Part shown: positions 14,335-24,134 of the stretch, piece after piece
Layout: every line of letters begins with the position of its first letter
How positions within the stretch are numbered: the stretch's first letter is position 1
Source: an uncultured Prevotellaceae bacterium
GTDB taxonomy: Bacteria > Bacteroidota > Bacteroidia > Bacteroidales > Bacteroidaceae
DNA length: 64,000 nt
NCBI GenBank assembly: GCA_900318685.1
Contig: ONLL01000010.1
Location: 1 to 64,000, forward strand
Direction of reading: 5' to 3'
Notes under the pieces: generated by a model
What the model saw: only the letters and a program-made list of their open reading frames with translations
What the model was told of the DNA's origin: nothing
Databases searched by the model: none
Position numbers and translations under genes: made by a program

Positions 14335-15311
14335 GCAGTAATTTTGTGCAAAAATACAAAATAATTTGAGAATAACCAAGCAATGACGGTACTAATTACA
14401 TAAACAAGGGCAAAAGCGACGATAATATGCCAGTATTGGCCTTCGTAATAGAACGAGAAATGGTGTAACAGCTTGGTGACAGCCATAGGCACTGCTCCAC
14501 AGAAGAAGTAGTAGGTGAGGGAGTGCATGCCGGTATATTGTATGAATGGGATCCTGGGCAAGGGACTGATCAGGTTCTTGAGCAGACAGATGCCCAGCAG
14601 CATGTCGACGATGAACAAGGGATAGCAGGTGATCTCCACTCCATCGATGACCCACGACTGATGTGTTCTCTGCACGTAGATTTTGATGATGACCAGCAGG
14701 AGCAGGCAGAGCAGGGTGACGAGGGGCTTGCTGAGCATCCTAAGCCGGGGCTCGTATTGCCTGTACATATATCCTATATATACGAAGAAATAGGCTATGA
14801 GCGAGTTGTGAATTTTCCAGTAGTTGTACTCATTGTTTAGATGTCCTGTCAGCAGGTAGGCTCCGACGAGGGCTATCCAGGGAAGGAGATGGAACAGCCA
14901 GGTCCTGCGGATGAGCATGGCACAAGCAAACTCTATCTCGGCTATTGCCAGTGTGGCTATGAACCAGGAGCCCTTTCCTTCGAGTATGCGGGTGATGACC
15001 TCCTGGAGTGAGTAGTCGGTCATGGCTGCCTTGGGAAGGGCCAGCAGCAAGGTGAAGGAGAAGTAGGGGAAGATGATTCGCCTGATGATGGAGCGCATCT
15101 TCCTGGAGAAGATAAAGGTGGTGATGTCGGAATGGAAGAGATAGCCCGAGAGGAAGAAGAAGTCCACAAGGACATTGGCCACATAGAAATTGTAGGGTAT
15201 GATCTCACGGCCGTCGTTGTAGTAGGCTTCAGTATGGAAGAGCAGAATGGCCATCATGCAGATGCCTCGCATCTGGTCCACCCATAGTGTTCTGTTAGAT
15301 GTGCTAATCAT
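14319..15311 (-). CDS. acyltransferase-3 family membrane protein
   Basis: A 330-residue polytopic membrane protein. The start WVDQMRGICMMAILLFHTEAYY fits the acyltransferase-3/OatA pattern (R near 15, H near 26), with some ten hydrophobic segments to the end. These enzymes move acetyl or similar groups onto sugars of envelope glycans or glycolipids. It overlaps the neighbouring genes on both sides (8 and 16 nt). Next to a GT-C-like protein, it may act on the same envelope glycan. Confidence 0.85.
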   Translation of the reverse strand: MISTSNRTLWVDQMRGICMMAILLFHTEAYYNDGREIIPYNFYVANVLVDFFFLSGYLFHSDITTFIFSRKMRSIIRRIIFPYFSFTLLLALPKAAMTDYSLQEVITRILEGKGSWFIATLAIAEIEFACAMLIRRTWLFHLLPWIALVGAYLLTGHLNNEYNYWKIHNSLIAYFFVYIGYMYRQYEPRLRMLSKPLVTLLCLLLLVIIKIYVQRTHQSWVIDGVEITCYPLFIVDMLLGICLLKNLISPLPRIPFIQYTGMHSLTYYFFCGAVPMAVTKLLHHFSFYYEGQYWHIIVAFALVYVISTVIAWLFSNYFVFLHKITAWRRR

Positions 15312-16542
15312 GACGTCTTATCCTGTTGATGAAAAGGGCCGAGAGCATGATGACAAAGGGCATGAAAGGCTGATGGAAGCGGGCCTCACCATGACCTACG
15401 AGGAGCAGCATCACTGTGCCCAGCAGGATGACTGCGAGGGGCAGCAGGTGGGTGGAGTGACGATAACAGAGCAGGCTGAGTAGGGCTGTGAGCAGCAGCA
15501 GATAGTAGTAGAGCAGGTTGACTATGGTGAGCCATTGCACTGCCGACCAGCGTGGGAACTGGGCCTTCAGGGTCGGCATGCTCAGCTCGTCGTACATGTA
15601 TTCACGTTGCTGCTTGTGGGGCAGGAAGGCACAGAAGTTGACATTGTCGGATACAAAGGTGGCTGCCAGCTTGTGGGGCATCTGACTGAGGTATTCGGCC
15701 TTGTTCTCACTGAGCCAGCTGAAGAACATGCTGCGCCACATGCGGTCCTTCTGGGTGACACTGAGCTTGGTGTCGTTGCAGATGGTGGAGGGATTGAGGG
15801 TGAATGTGCCCTTCTGGCTGTCGTTATCCCATGAGTACTGCATCAGGGCCATCCATCCCGTCTTGGCCTGATAGAGGAATTCTCCTGTGCGCAGGTAGCT
15901 CAGCGAGCCTATGATGCATATCATGACGATGTAGCCTGCCACAAGCTTGAGGCTCTTCCTGAGGTGGAACAGGCTGGCCACGATGAGTGCTGCCAGGAAA
16001 ACAATGGAGAAGGGACGGATCCAGTTGGCTATGGCCAGGATGACGCCTGCAGCCACATGCCATCCCTTGGTGACGAACATCCATACTGCCAGCATCGAGA
16101 GGAAGATGAAAGGCACCTCGCTGAGCAGGGATGTGGCTTCGCCGTAGTTGGCAGGATAGAGGATGTAGAGCAGGAGCACCAGTCGGGCTATCCTGTGGGA
16201 CGTAGTGGCAGATGAATGCTTCTGCAGCAGATGCAGGCTTGTGTCGTAGAGCAGCCAGGCCGTGGCTCCCTTCATGAGGGCATAGACCACAAGGAGGGGC
16301 ATGATGGAGCCTGTGAGCCACAAGGATGCCACGACGAGATTGATGGACCCCAGGTTCCAGAGGAAAGCATAGTCATGGAGTTGTGAAGCGATGGGATAGA
16401 GCTGATGCTGAGCCAGGGATTCGCGTGCCAGTGCCAGATAGCCTTCACTGTCGGGATAGGGTGTGTAGCCCAGGACGAAGATGAGGGCTATCTGCACCAG
16501 TGTGAAGAGCAGGATGACTATCTGATCACGGCGATCTTGCAT
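15304..16542 (-). CDS. GT-C-like membrane glycosyltransferase
   Basis: A 412-residue polytopic protein with about 10-11 hydrophobic segments. It has an early luminal acidic motif ([14 protein letters not shown], near 28-40) of the kind that provides the catalytic Asp in GT-C enzymes (GT39/PMT-like, ArnT-like). No closer family is recognised. Such enzymes transfer sugars from lipid-linked donors on the periplasmic face. The gene overlaps the end of rdgB-porZ by 25 nt and the acyltransferase gene by 8 nt. Confidence 0.7.
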   Translation of the reverse strand: MQDRRDQIVILLFTLVQIALIFVLGYTPYPDSEGYLALARESLAQHQLYPIASQLHDYAFLWNLGSINLVVASLWLTGSIMPLLVVYALMKGATAWLLYDTSLHLLQKHSSATTSHRIARLVLLLYILYPANYGEATSLLSEVPFIFLSMLAVWMFVTKGWHVAAGVILAIANWIRPFSIVFLAALIVASLFHLRKSLKLVAGYIVMICIIGSLSYLRTGEFLYQAKTGWMALMQYSWDNDSQKGTFTLNPSTICNDTKLSVTQKDRMWRSMFFSWLSENKAEYLSQMPHKLAATFVSDNVNFCAFLPHKQQREYMYDELSMPTLKAQFPRWSAVQWLTIVNLLYYYLLLLTALLSLLCYRHSTHLLPLAVILLGTVMLLLVGHGEARFHQPFMPFVIMLSALFINRIRRHD

Positions 16543-19142
16543 ACCGTTCCCTTTTTGCCGTCGCTAGTGGCAGTAGCTACCATATACACCCCACTGGCTA
16601 CACGGTGTCCAGAACGGTCACGTCCATCCCAGGTGAAGGTTCCTCCATTGGAGCGTCCCTCTGCCACAAGCTGTCCGCTGGCTGTGAGAATCTTCACATC
16701 AGCATTGAGGGTGAGGCCTACGATGGTGATGAGTCCATTGTAGCCTGAAGCCACAGGATTGGGATAGGCATAGACATTGTCCTTACTCATCTCGACAGAG
16801 GCATCGATGGCATCGCCCATGTAGGAGCAGAGCCCGTTGTCAGTGCCAAAGAACACCTCGCCTGTCTCATTGTTGATGGCAATAGACTCGATGTTGTCAG
16901 AGAGCAGCGGACTGTTGAGGGTGGTGAAGTTCTGCAGCTGGGTCATGTTGTCGGCACTGATGAGGTAGGCTCCAGCACCGTATGTACCTATCCACTTGCG
17001 TCCTCCTCCGTCAATGGCTATGCACGAAATGTTGGCACCATTGAGCAGGTAGTCGGCAAAGTTGGAGCCATCATTGCGTGGCACTTTCACCTGAGTGACG
17101 TGTGTGTCCTGGATGTAGACATTGCTGCTCTCGACGAGGAACGGGCCAATGCTGGTGCCTATCCAGATGTTGCCTTCGAAGTCTTCGGCAATGCTCTGGG
17201 GGCTGTAGTTGTCGTAGGTGGTGCCATCCTGGTTGGTGAGCAGCTTGAACGAGTGCAGCACTTGGTTGCTCTTGGGGTCGTAGCAGTGGATGGAGGAGCT
17301 GCCCCAGAAGTCATTGACAAACCATAGCAGTCCTCGGCTGTCGATGAAGAGATGCTTCATGTGGCTGAGGCTCTTGCCGTTGTCCATGAGCTCTTCCTGG
17401 GGGATGGAGGTCAGCTCGCCTCCCTTGGGGATTTGCATCAGTGAGTTGTCGGTCACCTGGCTCTGCAGCAGCCAGAGGTTGCCTTCATCATCGTACTTCA
17501 CCGTTTCCACCAGCACATACTTGTTGCTCGTGGTGGCAGTATGGAGGATGCTGTTGTCCTTGTGGTAGTACTTCACCAGCTGTCCGTCGTAGTACTCAAA
17601 GAGTCCTGGTCTGCCGCCGGCAAAGATATGCTTGTTGTCCAGAGGGTCGACATCCACTGAGAGCATATCCACAAAGCGCCAATCACTTTTCTCTGCACCG
17701 TCCACACCAGTCATATCATCCTGCAGGAAGGTCCATTCATCATCGTGGTTGATCTGCACGGTGCCAGGACGCTGTAGGTCACCATCGGCACTGTATCCTC
17801 CTCCGCAGGTATAGAGCACACCATCCTTCATCCGCATGAAGCCGAAGTGGTTGTACTTGGGTCCTCCTGGGCTGAGTGTCCTGACTATATCGATGAAGTC
17901 GTCCCAATCAGTAGAGGTGGTGGCAAAGATGTCGGCAGGAGCTTCAGCAGCAGACCAGTTGTGGCTGTCGATGAGGTTGCTGGAGAGCAGTCCCTTGAGC
18001 ACGCTGCCCTTGGCTGTCTGCACATAGATAGTGGTGGCATCAGTGCCTATCTTCATGATGTTCTGGTTGAGGATGTAGGACTCGGCTATCTCCATGCGCT
18101 TCATGTTGACCTTCACCACGCCGAAGCCTGTGCCCAGGTAGGCATATTCATCAGCGATGTAGATGGTGTTGATGGTCTTGTCCTGAGTCATCGTCTTCGA
18201 GTAGAGGGCACTGATATTGGTCACATTGCCTTCACGGTCCATCAGGTCGATGTTGGAGTTCTGGTAGCAGATGATGAGTCGGCTGGTGGCAGGATTCCAG
18301 GCTATTGCGCTGATGTAGGTGTCGCTCAGGGCATTGACCTTGTCGTAGGTGGTGATGGAGTTGTCTGTGAGGTTATAACTGTACAGGTCGTTGGAGGCAC
18401 GCACAAAGAGGGTGTTGCCAGCCTTCACGATCTGCTGGGGCTCATAGTACGACATGTAGGCTTTCCAAGTGCCTATCTGAGCTGAAGCAGTGAGGTTCAT
18501 GAAGAAGAAGAGACACAGCGACAACACACCCTTCAGCAGATACTCGGCCAGCTTTCTGGTGGCACGTCCACGATGGCTGATCTGGTTCTTGATAGTCTCA
18601 CCCAGCTCGGCAAAGGTCTTGTCGTAGCCCTCAGGCTGGAAGATGGGATCATAGCCGAAGCCCCCTACCCCACTCCGCTCATGGGTGATCTCTCCGTCGA
18701 CGATGCCTTCAAACAGATGTTCCTGCTTGATGCTGGTGCATCCACAGGGGCATACATCCTTCTTCTGCAGCAGGGCAATGACTGTGCGGAACCTGGCCTT
18801 GCGGTTGTCCTTGTCAGCCAGTTCATGGAGCAGCTTGGTCATGTTGGCCTCTGAGTCGTGGGCTTCACCAGCATAGCGGGCACTGTAGACACCAGGGGCT
18901 CCGTCGAGGGCTTCCACCTCCAGGCCAGTATCATCGGCAAAGACATCGCAGTGGTAGTGCTCCCAGATGTACTCAGCCTTCTGACGGGCATTCTCCTCGA
19001 GCGTGGTGCCAGTCTCTGGTATGTCCTTGTCGCAGCCTATGTCCTGAAGCGACAGTACTTCTACAGAGTCATCCAGGATATGGCGTATCTCCTGCAGCTT
19101 ATGCTGGTTGTTGGTAGCAAAAACTATTCTTTTCTTCTTCAT
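16518..19142 (-). CDS. rdgB-porZ: in-frame fusion: RdgB/HAM1 NTP pyrophosphatase + PorZ
   Basis: One 874-residue frame with two complete proteins. Residues 1-201 are an XTP/dITP diphosphatase ([60 protein letters not shown]), a cytoplasmic house-cleaning enzyme. Residues 202-222 are a full signal peptide ending in TASAQ. Residues 223-874 are a PorZ-like type IX secretion protein: [20 protein letters not shown], beta-propeller repeats, and a C-terminal sorting domain ([19 protein letters not shown]). No stop separates them. Possible internal starts for PorZ are GTG or TTG codons at residues 206-207. It may be a true fusion cut by signal peptidase, or two products from one frame. Confidence 0.88.
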   Translation of the reverse strand: MKKKRIVFATNNQHKLQEIRHILDDSVEVLSLQDIGCDKDIPETGTTLEENARQKAEYIWEHYHCDVFADDTGLEVEALDGAPGVYSARYAGEAHDSEANMTKLLHELADKDNRKARFRTVIALLQKKDVCPCGCTSIKQEHLFEGIVDGEITHERSGVGGFGYDPIFQPEGYDKTFAELGETIKNQISHRGRATRKLAEYLLKGVLSLCLFFFMNLTASAQIGTWKAYMSYYEPQQIVKAGNTLFVRASNDLYSYNLTDNSITTYDKVNALSDTYISAIAWNPATSRLIICYQNSNIDLMDREGNVTNISALYSKTMTQDKTINTIYIADEYAYLGTGFGVVKVNMKRMEIAESYILNQNIMKIGTDATTIYVQTAKGSVLKGLLSSNLIDSHNWSAAEAPADIFATTSTDWDDFIDIVRTLSPGGPKYNHFGFMRMKDGVLYTCGGGYSADGDLQRPGTVQINHDDEWTFLQDDMTGVDGAEKSDWRFVDMLSVDVDPLDNKHIFAGGRPGLFEYYDGQLVKYYHKDNSILHTATTSNKYVLVETVKYDDEGNLWLLQSQVTDNSLMQIPKGGELTSIPQEELMDNGKSLSHMKHLFIDSRGLLWFVNDFWGSSSIHCYDPKSNQVLHSFKLLTNQDGTTYDNYSPQSIAEDFEGNIWIGTSIGPFLVESSNVYIQDTHVTQVKVPRNDGSNFADYLLNGANISCIAIDGGGRKWIGTYGAGAYLISADNMTQLQNFTTLNSPLLSDNIESIAINNETGEVFFGTDNGLCSYMGDAIDASVEMSKDNVYAYPNPVASGYNGLITIVGLTLNADVKILTASGQLVAEGRSNGGTFTWDGRDRSGHRVASGVYMVATATSDGKKGTVCKIAVIR

Positions 19143-19149
19143 GATTCAA

Positions 19150-20109
19150 TCATTTCGGAGTCCCCTCCTTCTGGGAAGTGTCGGGGGTGGGCTTTACTTT
19201 CACTTTTATCTGGTCGAAGCCTTCACCAAAGACACCAATGACGGAGCTCTGCGATACAAAGGCCTGGGGATCGATCATCTTGATGAGACGGAAGATGGCA
19301 GTGCTCTCACTCTTCTTGGCGAGTATGCAGAGCACCTTGCGCTCCTTACCAGTATACCACCCATGTCCGTCGAGGATGGTCACTCCGTGCTCCAGCTTTG
19401 TGCCTATGGCATTAGCTATCTCCTGCCACTTCGACGAGAAGATGAGGAACTGCACAGACTGGCGCTGACGGTTCATGATGAAGTCGACCATGAAGTTCTC
19501 GATGACCATTGTGCAGAGTCCGAACACCACCATGTGAGCCCTCTGCAGCATATCGCCGAACTGAGGCACCAGCAGACAGGAGCCTATGATGATGAGATCG
19601 AGGAAGGTGAGCACTGTGCCCAGCGACACATCCCTGTATTTATTCACAGAGGCAGCGATGATGTCAGTACCTCCTGTAGAGCCGTTGTTCAGGAAGACTA
19701 TGCCCAGTGCCGAGCCTGTCATCGTACATCCCAGGATGAGCGACATGAAGTTCTGGCCCTCGCCAAGGATCTTGACGAAATGACCTGACTCATCTACAGG
19801 CAGCATCGACTGGAACAGTCCCAGCAGGAACGACAGCATGGTGAAGGCATAGATGGTCTTCGACAGGAATTTCCACCCAAGGATGTGCAAAGCCACGATG
19901 CCCAGCACGACATTGATGCCAAAGTAGGTGTACTCCAGGGGAAAGCTGGTGGCATAGAACACAATGGCGGATATACCTGCCACACCTCCCGTCACAATCT
20001 CATAGGGCATGAGGAAGACGGTGAAGCCAAAAGCATACAGGATAAGGCCGAGGGTTATGATGACATAGTCCTCGACCTCCCTGAGTATCATCTTATGATC
20101 GATAGTCAT
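19150..20109 (-). CDS. yitT: YitT family membrane protein (DUF161 + DUF2179)
   Basis: A 319-residue protein. Several membrane segments (about 15-200) carry the YitT pattern (LILYAFGFTVFLMPYEIVTGGVAGIS, NNGSTGGTDIIAA). A soluble C-terminal DUF2179 domain (about 215-300) follows, with GHGWYTGKERKVLCILAKKSE. The family's physiological role is not well defined. It lies 20 nt after leuS and 7 nt before rdgB-porZ, so it is probably co-transcribed. The tail after about 300 is Lys/Pro-rich. Confidence 0.88.
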   Translation of the reverse strand: MTIDHKMILREVEDYVIITLGLILYAFGFTVFLMPYEIVTGGVAGISAIVFYATSFPLEYTYFGINVVLGIVALHILGWKFLSKTIYAFTMLSFLLGLFQSMLPVDESGHFVKILGEGQNFMSLILGCTMTGSALGIVFLNNGSTGGTDIIAASVNKYRDVSLGTVLTFLDLIIIGSCLLVPQFGDMLQRAHMVVFGLCTMVIENFMVDFIMNRQRQSVQFLIFSSKWQEIANAIGTKLEHGVTILDGHGWYTGKERKVLCILAKKSESTAIFRLIKMIDPQAFVSQSSVIGVFGEGFDQIKVKVKPTPDTSQKEGTPK

Positions 20110-20129
20110 CCCTTGAAGCCCTTCAGTTA

Positions 20130-22991
20130 CTAGCGTAGTACTACGTTGATCATGCGCTTGGGCACGATGATGATCTTCACAATCTGCTTGCCTTCCACAT
20201 ACTTGGCTGTGCGCTCATCCTCGCGTACTGCCTGCTCAATGGTCTGATTGTCAGCATCAGCAGCAAACTGCATCTCGAAGCGTACCTTGCCATTGAACTG
20301 CACACCCATCTTGATCTGGTTCTCCACGAGGTACTCCTCGTTCCACTTAGGCCACTGGGCATCGCAGACAGAGCCTTCCTGGCCCAGCATCTCCCACAGC
20401 TCCTCAGCGATGTGTGGAGCAAAGGGAGCGATGAGGATGACGAGGGTCTGCATCACGTCCTTGTTCTTGCACTTCAGCTGTGATAGCTCGTTGGTGCAGA
20501 TCATGAAGGCCGAGATGGCTGTATTGTAGCTGAAGGCCTCGATGTCCTGTGTCACCTTCTTGATGAGCTTGTGCAGTGACTTCAGCTCCTCAGCCGTTGG
20601 GTCTGTTGCGACTGAGTCGCAACTTACTGAACTGACCATATTCCAGAACTTCCTCAGGAAGCGGTGGCAGCCGTCGATGCCAGCTACATCCCAGGGCTTT
20701 GACTGCTCGATGGGGCCAAGGAACATCTCATAGAGGCGCAGCGTGTCAGCACCATAGTTGTTGCAGATGTCATCAGGATTGACCACATTGTACTTCGACT
20801 TCGACATCTTCTCAATGGCCTGGCTGACGATGTACTTGCCTTCAGCATTCGTGATGAACTCAGCATCGCTGAACTCAGGGCGCCACTCACGGATCTTCTC
20901 CACATTGAGCTCCTTGCCTTCCACCGTGCTGATGTCAGTATAGATGGGATCGGCCTCTGAGCCCTTGTAGAAGTAGCGGTTTTTCTTGGCATCATTGTCA
21001 TACTGCACGTCCAGCAGGTCGAAGCTGACATACTGGTTGGTGCCCTTGAGACGGAAGACAAAGCTCGACCATCCCTGAATCATGCCCTGATTGATGAGCT
21101 TCTTGAAGGGCTCTTCCTCGCAGCTGTAGCCGCAGTCATAGAGGAACTTATTCCAGAAACGGCTGTAGATAAGGTGGCCGGTAGCATGCTCTGAGCCTCC
21201 CACATAGAGGTCTACGTTGCGCCAGTATTCATCAGCACTGTTGCCTACGAGGGCCTTGTCGTTGTGGGGGTCCATATAGCGCAGGTAGTAGGCTGAGCTT
21301 CCTGCAAAACCAGGCATGGTGTTCAGCTCGAGGGGGAAGACACTTTTATTGTCGATTGCAGAACAATCGACCACTGAGTCGGTCTTGGTGTCCCAGGCCC
21401 ATTTCTTGGCGCGGCCCAATGGAGGCTCACCTGTCTCTGTGGGCTTGTATTCGTCGATTTCAGGCAGCTGCAGGGGCAGGCACTCCTTCGGCACAATGTA
21501 GGGCATATCGTCCTTATAGTAGATGGGGAAGGGCTCACCCCAGTAACGCTGACGACTGAAGATGGCATCACGCAGTCTGTAGTTCACCTTCACACGTCCC
21601 AGGCCCTGCTCTTCCACGAACTTCTTCGTAGCTGCAATAGCCTCCTTGACAGTGAGTCCGTTGAGTGAGAACTTCTCAGAGGCTGAGTTGCACATGATGC
21701 CCTCCTTGGCGTCGAAGCTCTCCTCAGAGACGTCTGCTCCCTCTATCACAGGAATGATCTTCAGGTTGAAGTGCTTGGCAAAGGCATAGTCACGACTGTC
21801 GTGGGCAGGCACAGCCATAATGGCTCCAGTGCCATAGCCGGCAAGCACGTATTCTGCTATCCAGATGGGGATTTTCTCGTCTGTGAAGGGATTGATGGCA
21901 TACGAGCCTGAGAAGACACCAGTCACTGAGTGGTCCATCTGGCGCTCTCTCTCTGTGCGCTTCTTCACATAAGCCAGATACTCGTCTACGGCCTGCTGCT
22001 GGTCAGGGGTGGTCAGCTCTTTCACCAGTTCGCTCTCAGGTGCCAGCACCATGAAAGTGACTCCAAACATCGTGTCGGCACGAGTGGTGAAGATGGTGAA
22101 ATGCTTGTCGCTGTCAGCAACATTGAACTCTACCTCAGCACCCTCTGAGCGGCCTATCCAGTTGCGCTGGGCTTCCTTCAGCGAGTCACTCCAGTCGATT
22201 TCCTCCAGACCATCAAGCAGGCGCTGGGCATAAGCTGAGGTGCGCAGACACCACTGGCGCATCTTCTTCTGCTCCACAGGGAATCCGCCACGCTCAGACA
22301 CACCATTCACCACCTCGTCGTTGGCCAGTACAGTGCCCAGGGCAGGACACCAGTTCACCATTGTATCTGCCAGATAGGCAATGCGATAGTTCATCAGCAC
22401 CTCCTGCTTCTTCTTCTCTGAGAAGTTATGCCAGTCGGCAGCAGTGAAGTGCAGCTCTTCTGTACCCAGGGCGTGACAGTTTTCTGTGCCCATCAGCTCG
22501 AAGTGCTCGATGAGCTTGATGGTGGGCTGAGCCTTGTTCGACGAAGTGCTGAAGTAGCTGCGGAACATGCGCTGGAAGGCCCATTGTGTCCACTTATAGT
22601 AGCCAGGATCACAGGTGCGAACCTCACGGCTCCAGTCGAACGAGAATCCTATCTTGTCCAGCTGCTCACGATAGCGGTTGATGTTCTGCTCAGTAGTGAT
22701 GGCAGGATGCTGACCCGTCTGGATGGCATACTGCTCGGCAGGCAGGCCATAGGCATCATAGCCCATGGGATTCAGCACGTTATAGCCCTGCTGACGCTTG
22801 TAGCGGGCATAGATATCACTGGCAATATATCCCAGCGGATGACCTACATGCAAGCCTGCCCCACTGGGGTAGGGAAACATGTTCAGCACATAGAATTTCT
22901 TCTTATGTTCGTCCTCTACTACGCGATAGGTACCGTTCTCCACCCATCGCTTCTGCCATTTCTTCTCAATTTCTCTGAAGTTGTATTCCAT
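20130..22991 (-). CDS. leuS: leucyl-tRNA synthetase
   Basis: A 953-residue class I synthetase charging tRNA-Leu. The HIGH motif is HVGH (residues 48-51) within [20 protein letters not shown]. The editing domain has [13 protein letters not shown] and the [19 protein letters not shown] stretch. The KMSKS motif lies near 727 ([17 protein letters not shown]). An anticodon-binding and C-terminal domain follow. It is slightly long because of an insertion between the catalytic halves (about 640-700). It is the first gene of the seven-gene minus-strand run and has a complete promoter 26 nt upstream. Confidence 0.97.
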   Translation of the reverse strand: MEYNFREIEKKWQKRWVENGTYRVVEDEHKKKFYVLNMFPYPSGAGLHVGHPLGYIASDIYARYKRQQGYNVLNPMGYDAYGLPAEQYAIQTGQHPAITTEQNINRYREQLDKIGFSFDWSREVRTCDPGYYKWTQWAFQRMFRSYFSTSSNKAQPTIKLIEHFELMGTENCHALGTEELHFTAADWHNFSEKKKQEVLMNYRIAYLADTMVNWCPALGTVLANDEVVNGVSERGGFPVEQKKMRQWCLRTSAYAQRLLDGLEEIDWSDSLKEAQRNWIGRSEGAEVEFNVADSDKHFTIFTTRADTMFGVTFMVLAPESELVKELTTPDQQQAVDEYLAYVKKRTERERQMDHSVTGVFSGSYAINPFTDEKIPIWIAEYVLAGYGTGAIMAVPAHDSRDYAFAKHFNLKIIPVIEGADVSEESFDAKEGIMCNSASEKFSLNGLTVKEAIAATKKFVEEQGLGRVKVNYRLRDAIFSRQRYWGEPFPIYYKDDMPYIVPKECLPLQLPEIDEYKPTETGEPPLGRAKKWAWDTKTDSVVDCSAIDNKSVFPLELNTMPGFAGSSAYYLRYMDPHNDKALVGNSADEYWRNVDLYVGGSEHATGHLIYSRFWNKFLYDCGYSCEEEPFKKLINQGMIQGWSSFVFRLKGTNQYVSFDLLDVQYDNDAKKNRYFYKGSEADPIYTDISTVEGKELNVEKIREWRPEFSDAEFITNAEGKYIVSQAIEKMSKSKYNVVNPDDICNNYGADTLRLYEMFLGPIEQSKPWDVAGIDGCHRFLRKFWNMVSSVSCDSVATDPTAEELKSLHKLIKKVTQDIEAFSYNTAISAFMICTNELSQLKCKNKDVMQTLVILIAPFAPHIAEELWEMLGQEGSVCDAQWPKWNEEYLVENQIKMGVQFNGKVRFEMQFAADADNQTIEQAVREDERTAKYVEGKQIVKIIIVPKRMINVVLR

Positions 22992-23016
22992 ATATGGTTA
23001 TGTTAGTTTCAACCTG

Positions 23017-23047
23017 CAAAGATACTGCAAAAAGATGAGAACGCAAA
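23017..23047 (-). promoter_or_regulatory. promoter for leuS and the downstream run
   Basis: Minus strand: TTTG (23047-23044), 19 nt, TATCTTTG (23024-23017). The predicted leader is about 20 nt. Confidence 0.75.
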
Positions 23048-23259
23048 ATAATTGGCGAAAAAAATTGCTCCTTCACTTTGAAGGCATCTTCCGAAAGTTG
23101 TGAATAGTCTTTACAAATGCCTCTTCGTGCTTCAAAAATTTCCATAGAAGCCATCAGAAGACCGAAAATTCGCGAAATTTGGCCACTTTCACAACCTGCT
23201 GACAATGAGAAAGTTGCCGATTTCAGAAACTTTCTCCATTCCCCTGGTTTAACCAAAGT

Positions 23260-23348
23260 GCCACTTTTGGTCACGCCCGTCGGCCACTTTGGTCTTGTCC
23301 GACGGCCACTTTGCTATAGCTCCTCCGCTACTTTGCACAGCAAGATGG
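23260..23348. repeat. degenerate 22-23-bp tandem repeats in leuS upstream region
   Basis: Four units start with GCCACTTT or GCTACTTT at 23260, 23283, 23305 and 23327, spaced 22-23 bp. A stray GGCCACTTT lies near 23179. The surrounding 22992-23622 has no gene I can support; besides these repeats it holds the divergent promoters. Confidence 0.65.
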
Positions 23349-23565
23349 CTGTCCGGCATGCACAAAACAGCCGTCGGGCAACCCCAAAATCACCATCCGA
23401 GCTCTTCAAAGTTGCTTTTTTGCCTCTTCCAACTCCCAAAATACCCTCAAAAAGAGTCCTTTTCTGCCTGGAAAGCATCACTGCAGAGGGTCGTTTTTCT
23501 GTCAGTTTACTTTACACTTCGTTATCTTCCTTCCATTCGCAAGTGATAATTTTACGAGCAAAAAC

Positions 23566-23596
23566 TTTGCCGTTTGAAAAAAAATGCCTAACTTTG
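23566..23596 (+). promoter_or_regulatory. promoter for the lipoprotein-PL11 pair
   Basis: TTTG (23566-23569), 19 nt, TAACTTTG (23589-23596). The start codon is at 23623. Confidence 0.75.
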
Positions 23597-23622
23597 TGCC
23601 CCAATAGAACTATAGCTTTACA

Positions 23623-24132
23623 ATGAAGAAAACAATTTGGCTGATGGGACTGGCACTGCTAGGTATGGTAGTCCTAGGTGCTTGCAGCGACAAGAAGACA
23701 AGCAAGAACGTTGACCTTAACGACGAAGATGAAGAACTGGTTGAGGACGAAGATGATGCTGACAACAGTGACATCGCTGACTTTGATGAGGCCGATGAAG
23801 ATGGGGATATGGACGAAGAGGATCGCCCCATGACCCCTGAGGAGCAGGAGGCTTTTGAGAATGAGGTGTGGATGGACCTTGGCGGCACATACTTCTTCTT
23901 TGGCGATCACTCGGTCATCCTCGATGTCTTTTCGGAAGACGACACCAAAGCCAAGCTCACAATAGACGACGAGGAGTTTATTGCTACCATCGACGAGATG
24001 ACAGGTGAGATCAACGTCTATGACGACAAAAAGAACGAAACAGTCTTCAGTGGCTTCGTCACAGCAGGTGGCAACATGATCAGTGGCACATTCCGTGGAA
24101 AGCCGATTAAGGCACAAGGTGTAGGAGATTGA
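23623..24132 (+). CDS. acidic lipoprotein of unknown function
   Basis: A 169-residue lipoprotein (lipobox LGAC, Cys21). A strongly acidic region (about 31-75) consists largely of Asp and Glu. A small beta-rich domain follows (about 85-165: MDLGGTYFFFGDHSVILDVF, TKAKLTIDDEEFIATID, TVFSGFVTAGGNMISGTFRGK). I do not recognise the family. Its stop is 2 nt before the lyase start, so the pair is one operon; it may be a surface partner of the lyase, or unrelated. Confidence 0.8.
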   Translation: MKKTIWLMGLALLGMVVLGACSDKKTSKNVDLNDEDEELVEDEDDADNSDIADFDEADEDGDMDEEDRPMTPEEQEAFENEVWMDLGGTYFFFGDHSVILDVFSEDDTKAKLTIDDEEFIATIDEMTGEINVYDDKKNETVFSGFVTAGGNMISGTFRGKPIKAQGVGD

Positions 24133-24134
24133 GA

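Noticed and set aside
23117-23626. Plus-strand open frame of 169 codons upstream of the acidic lipoprotein gene
   Set aside because: It spans degenerate tandem repeats and the promoter of the next gene; the product looks random.
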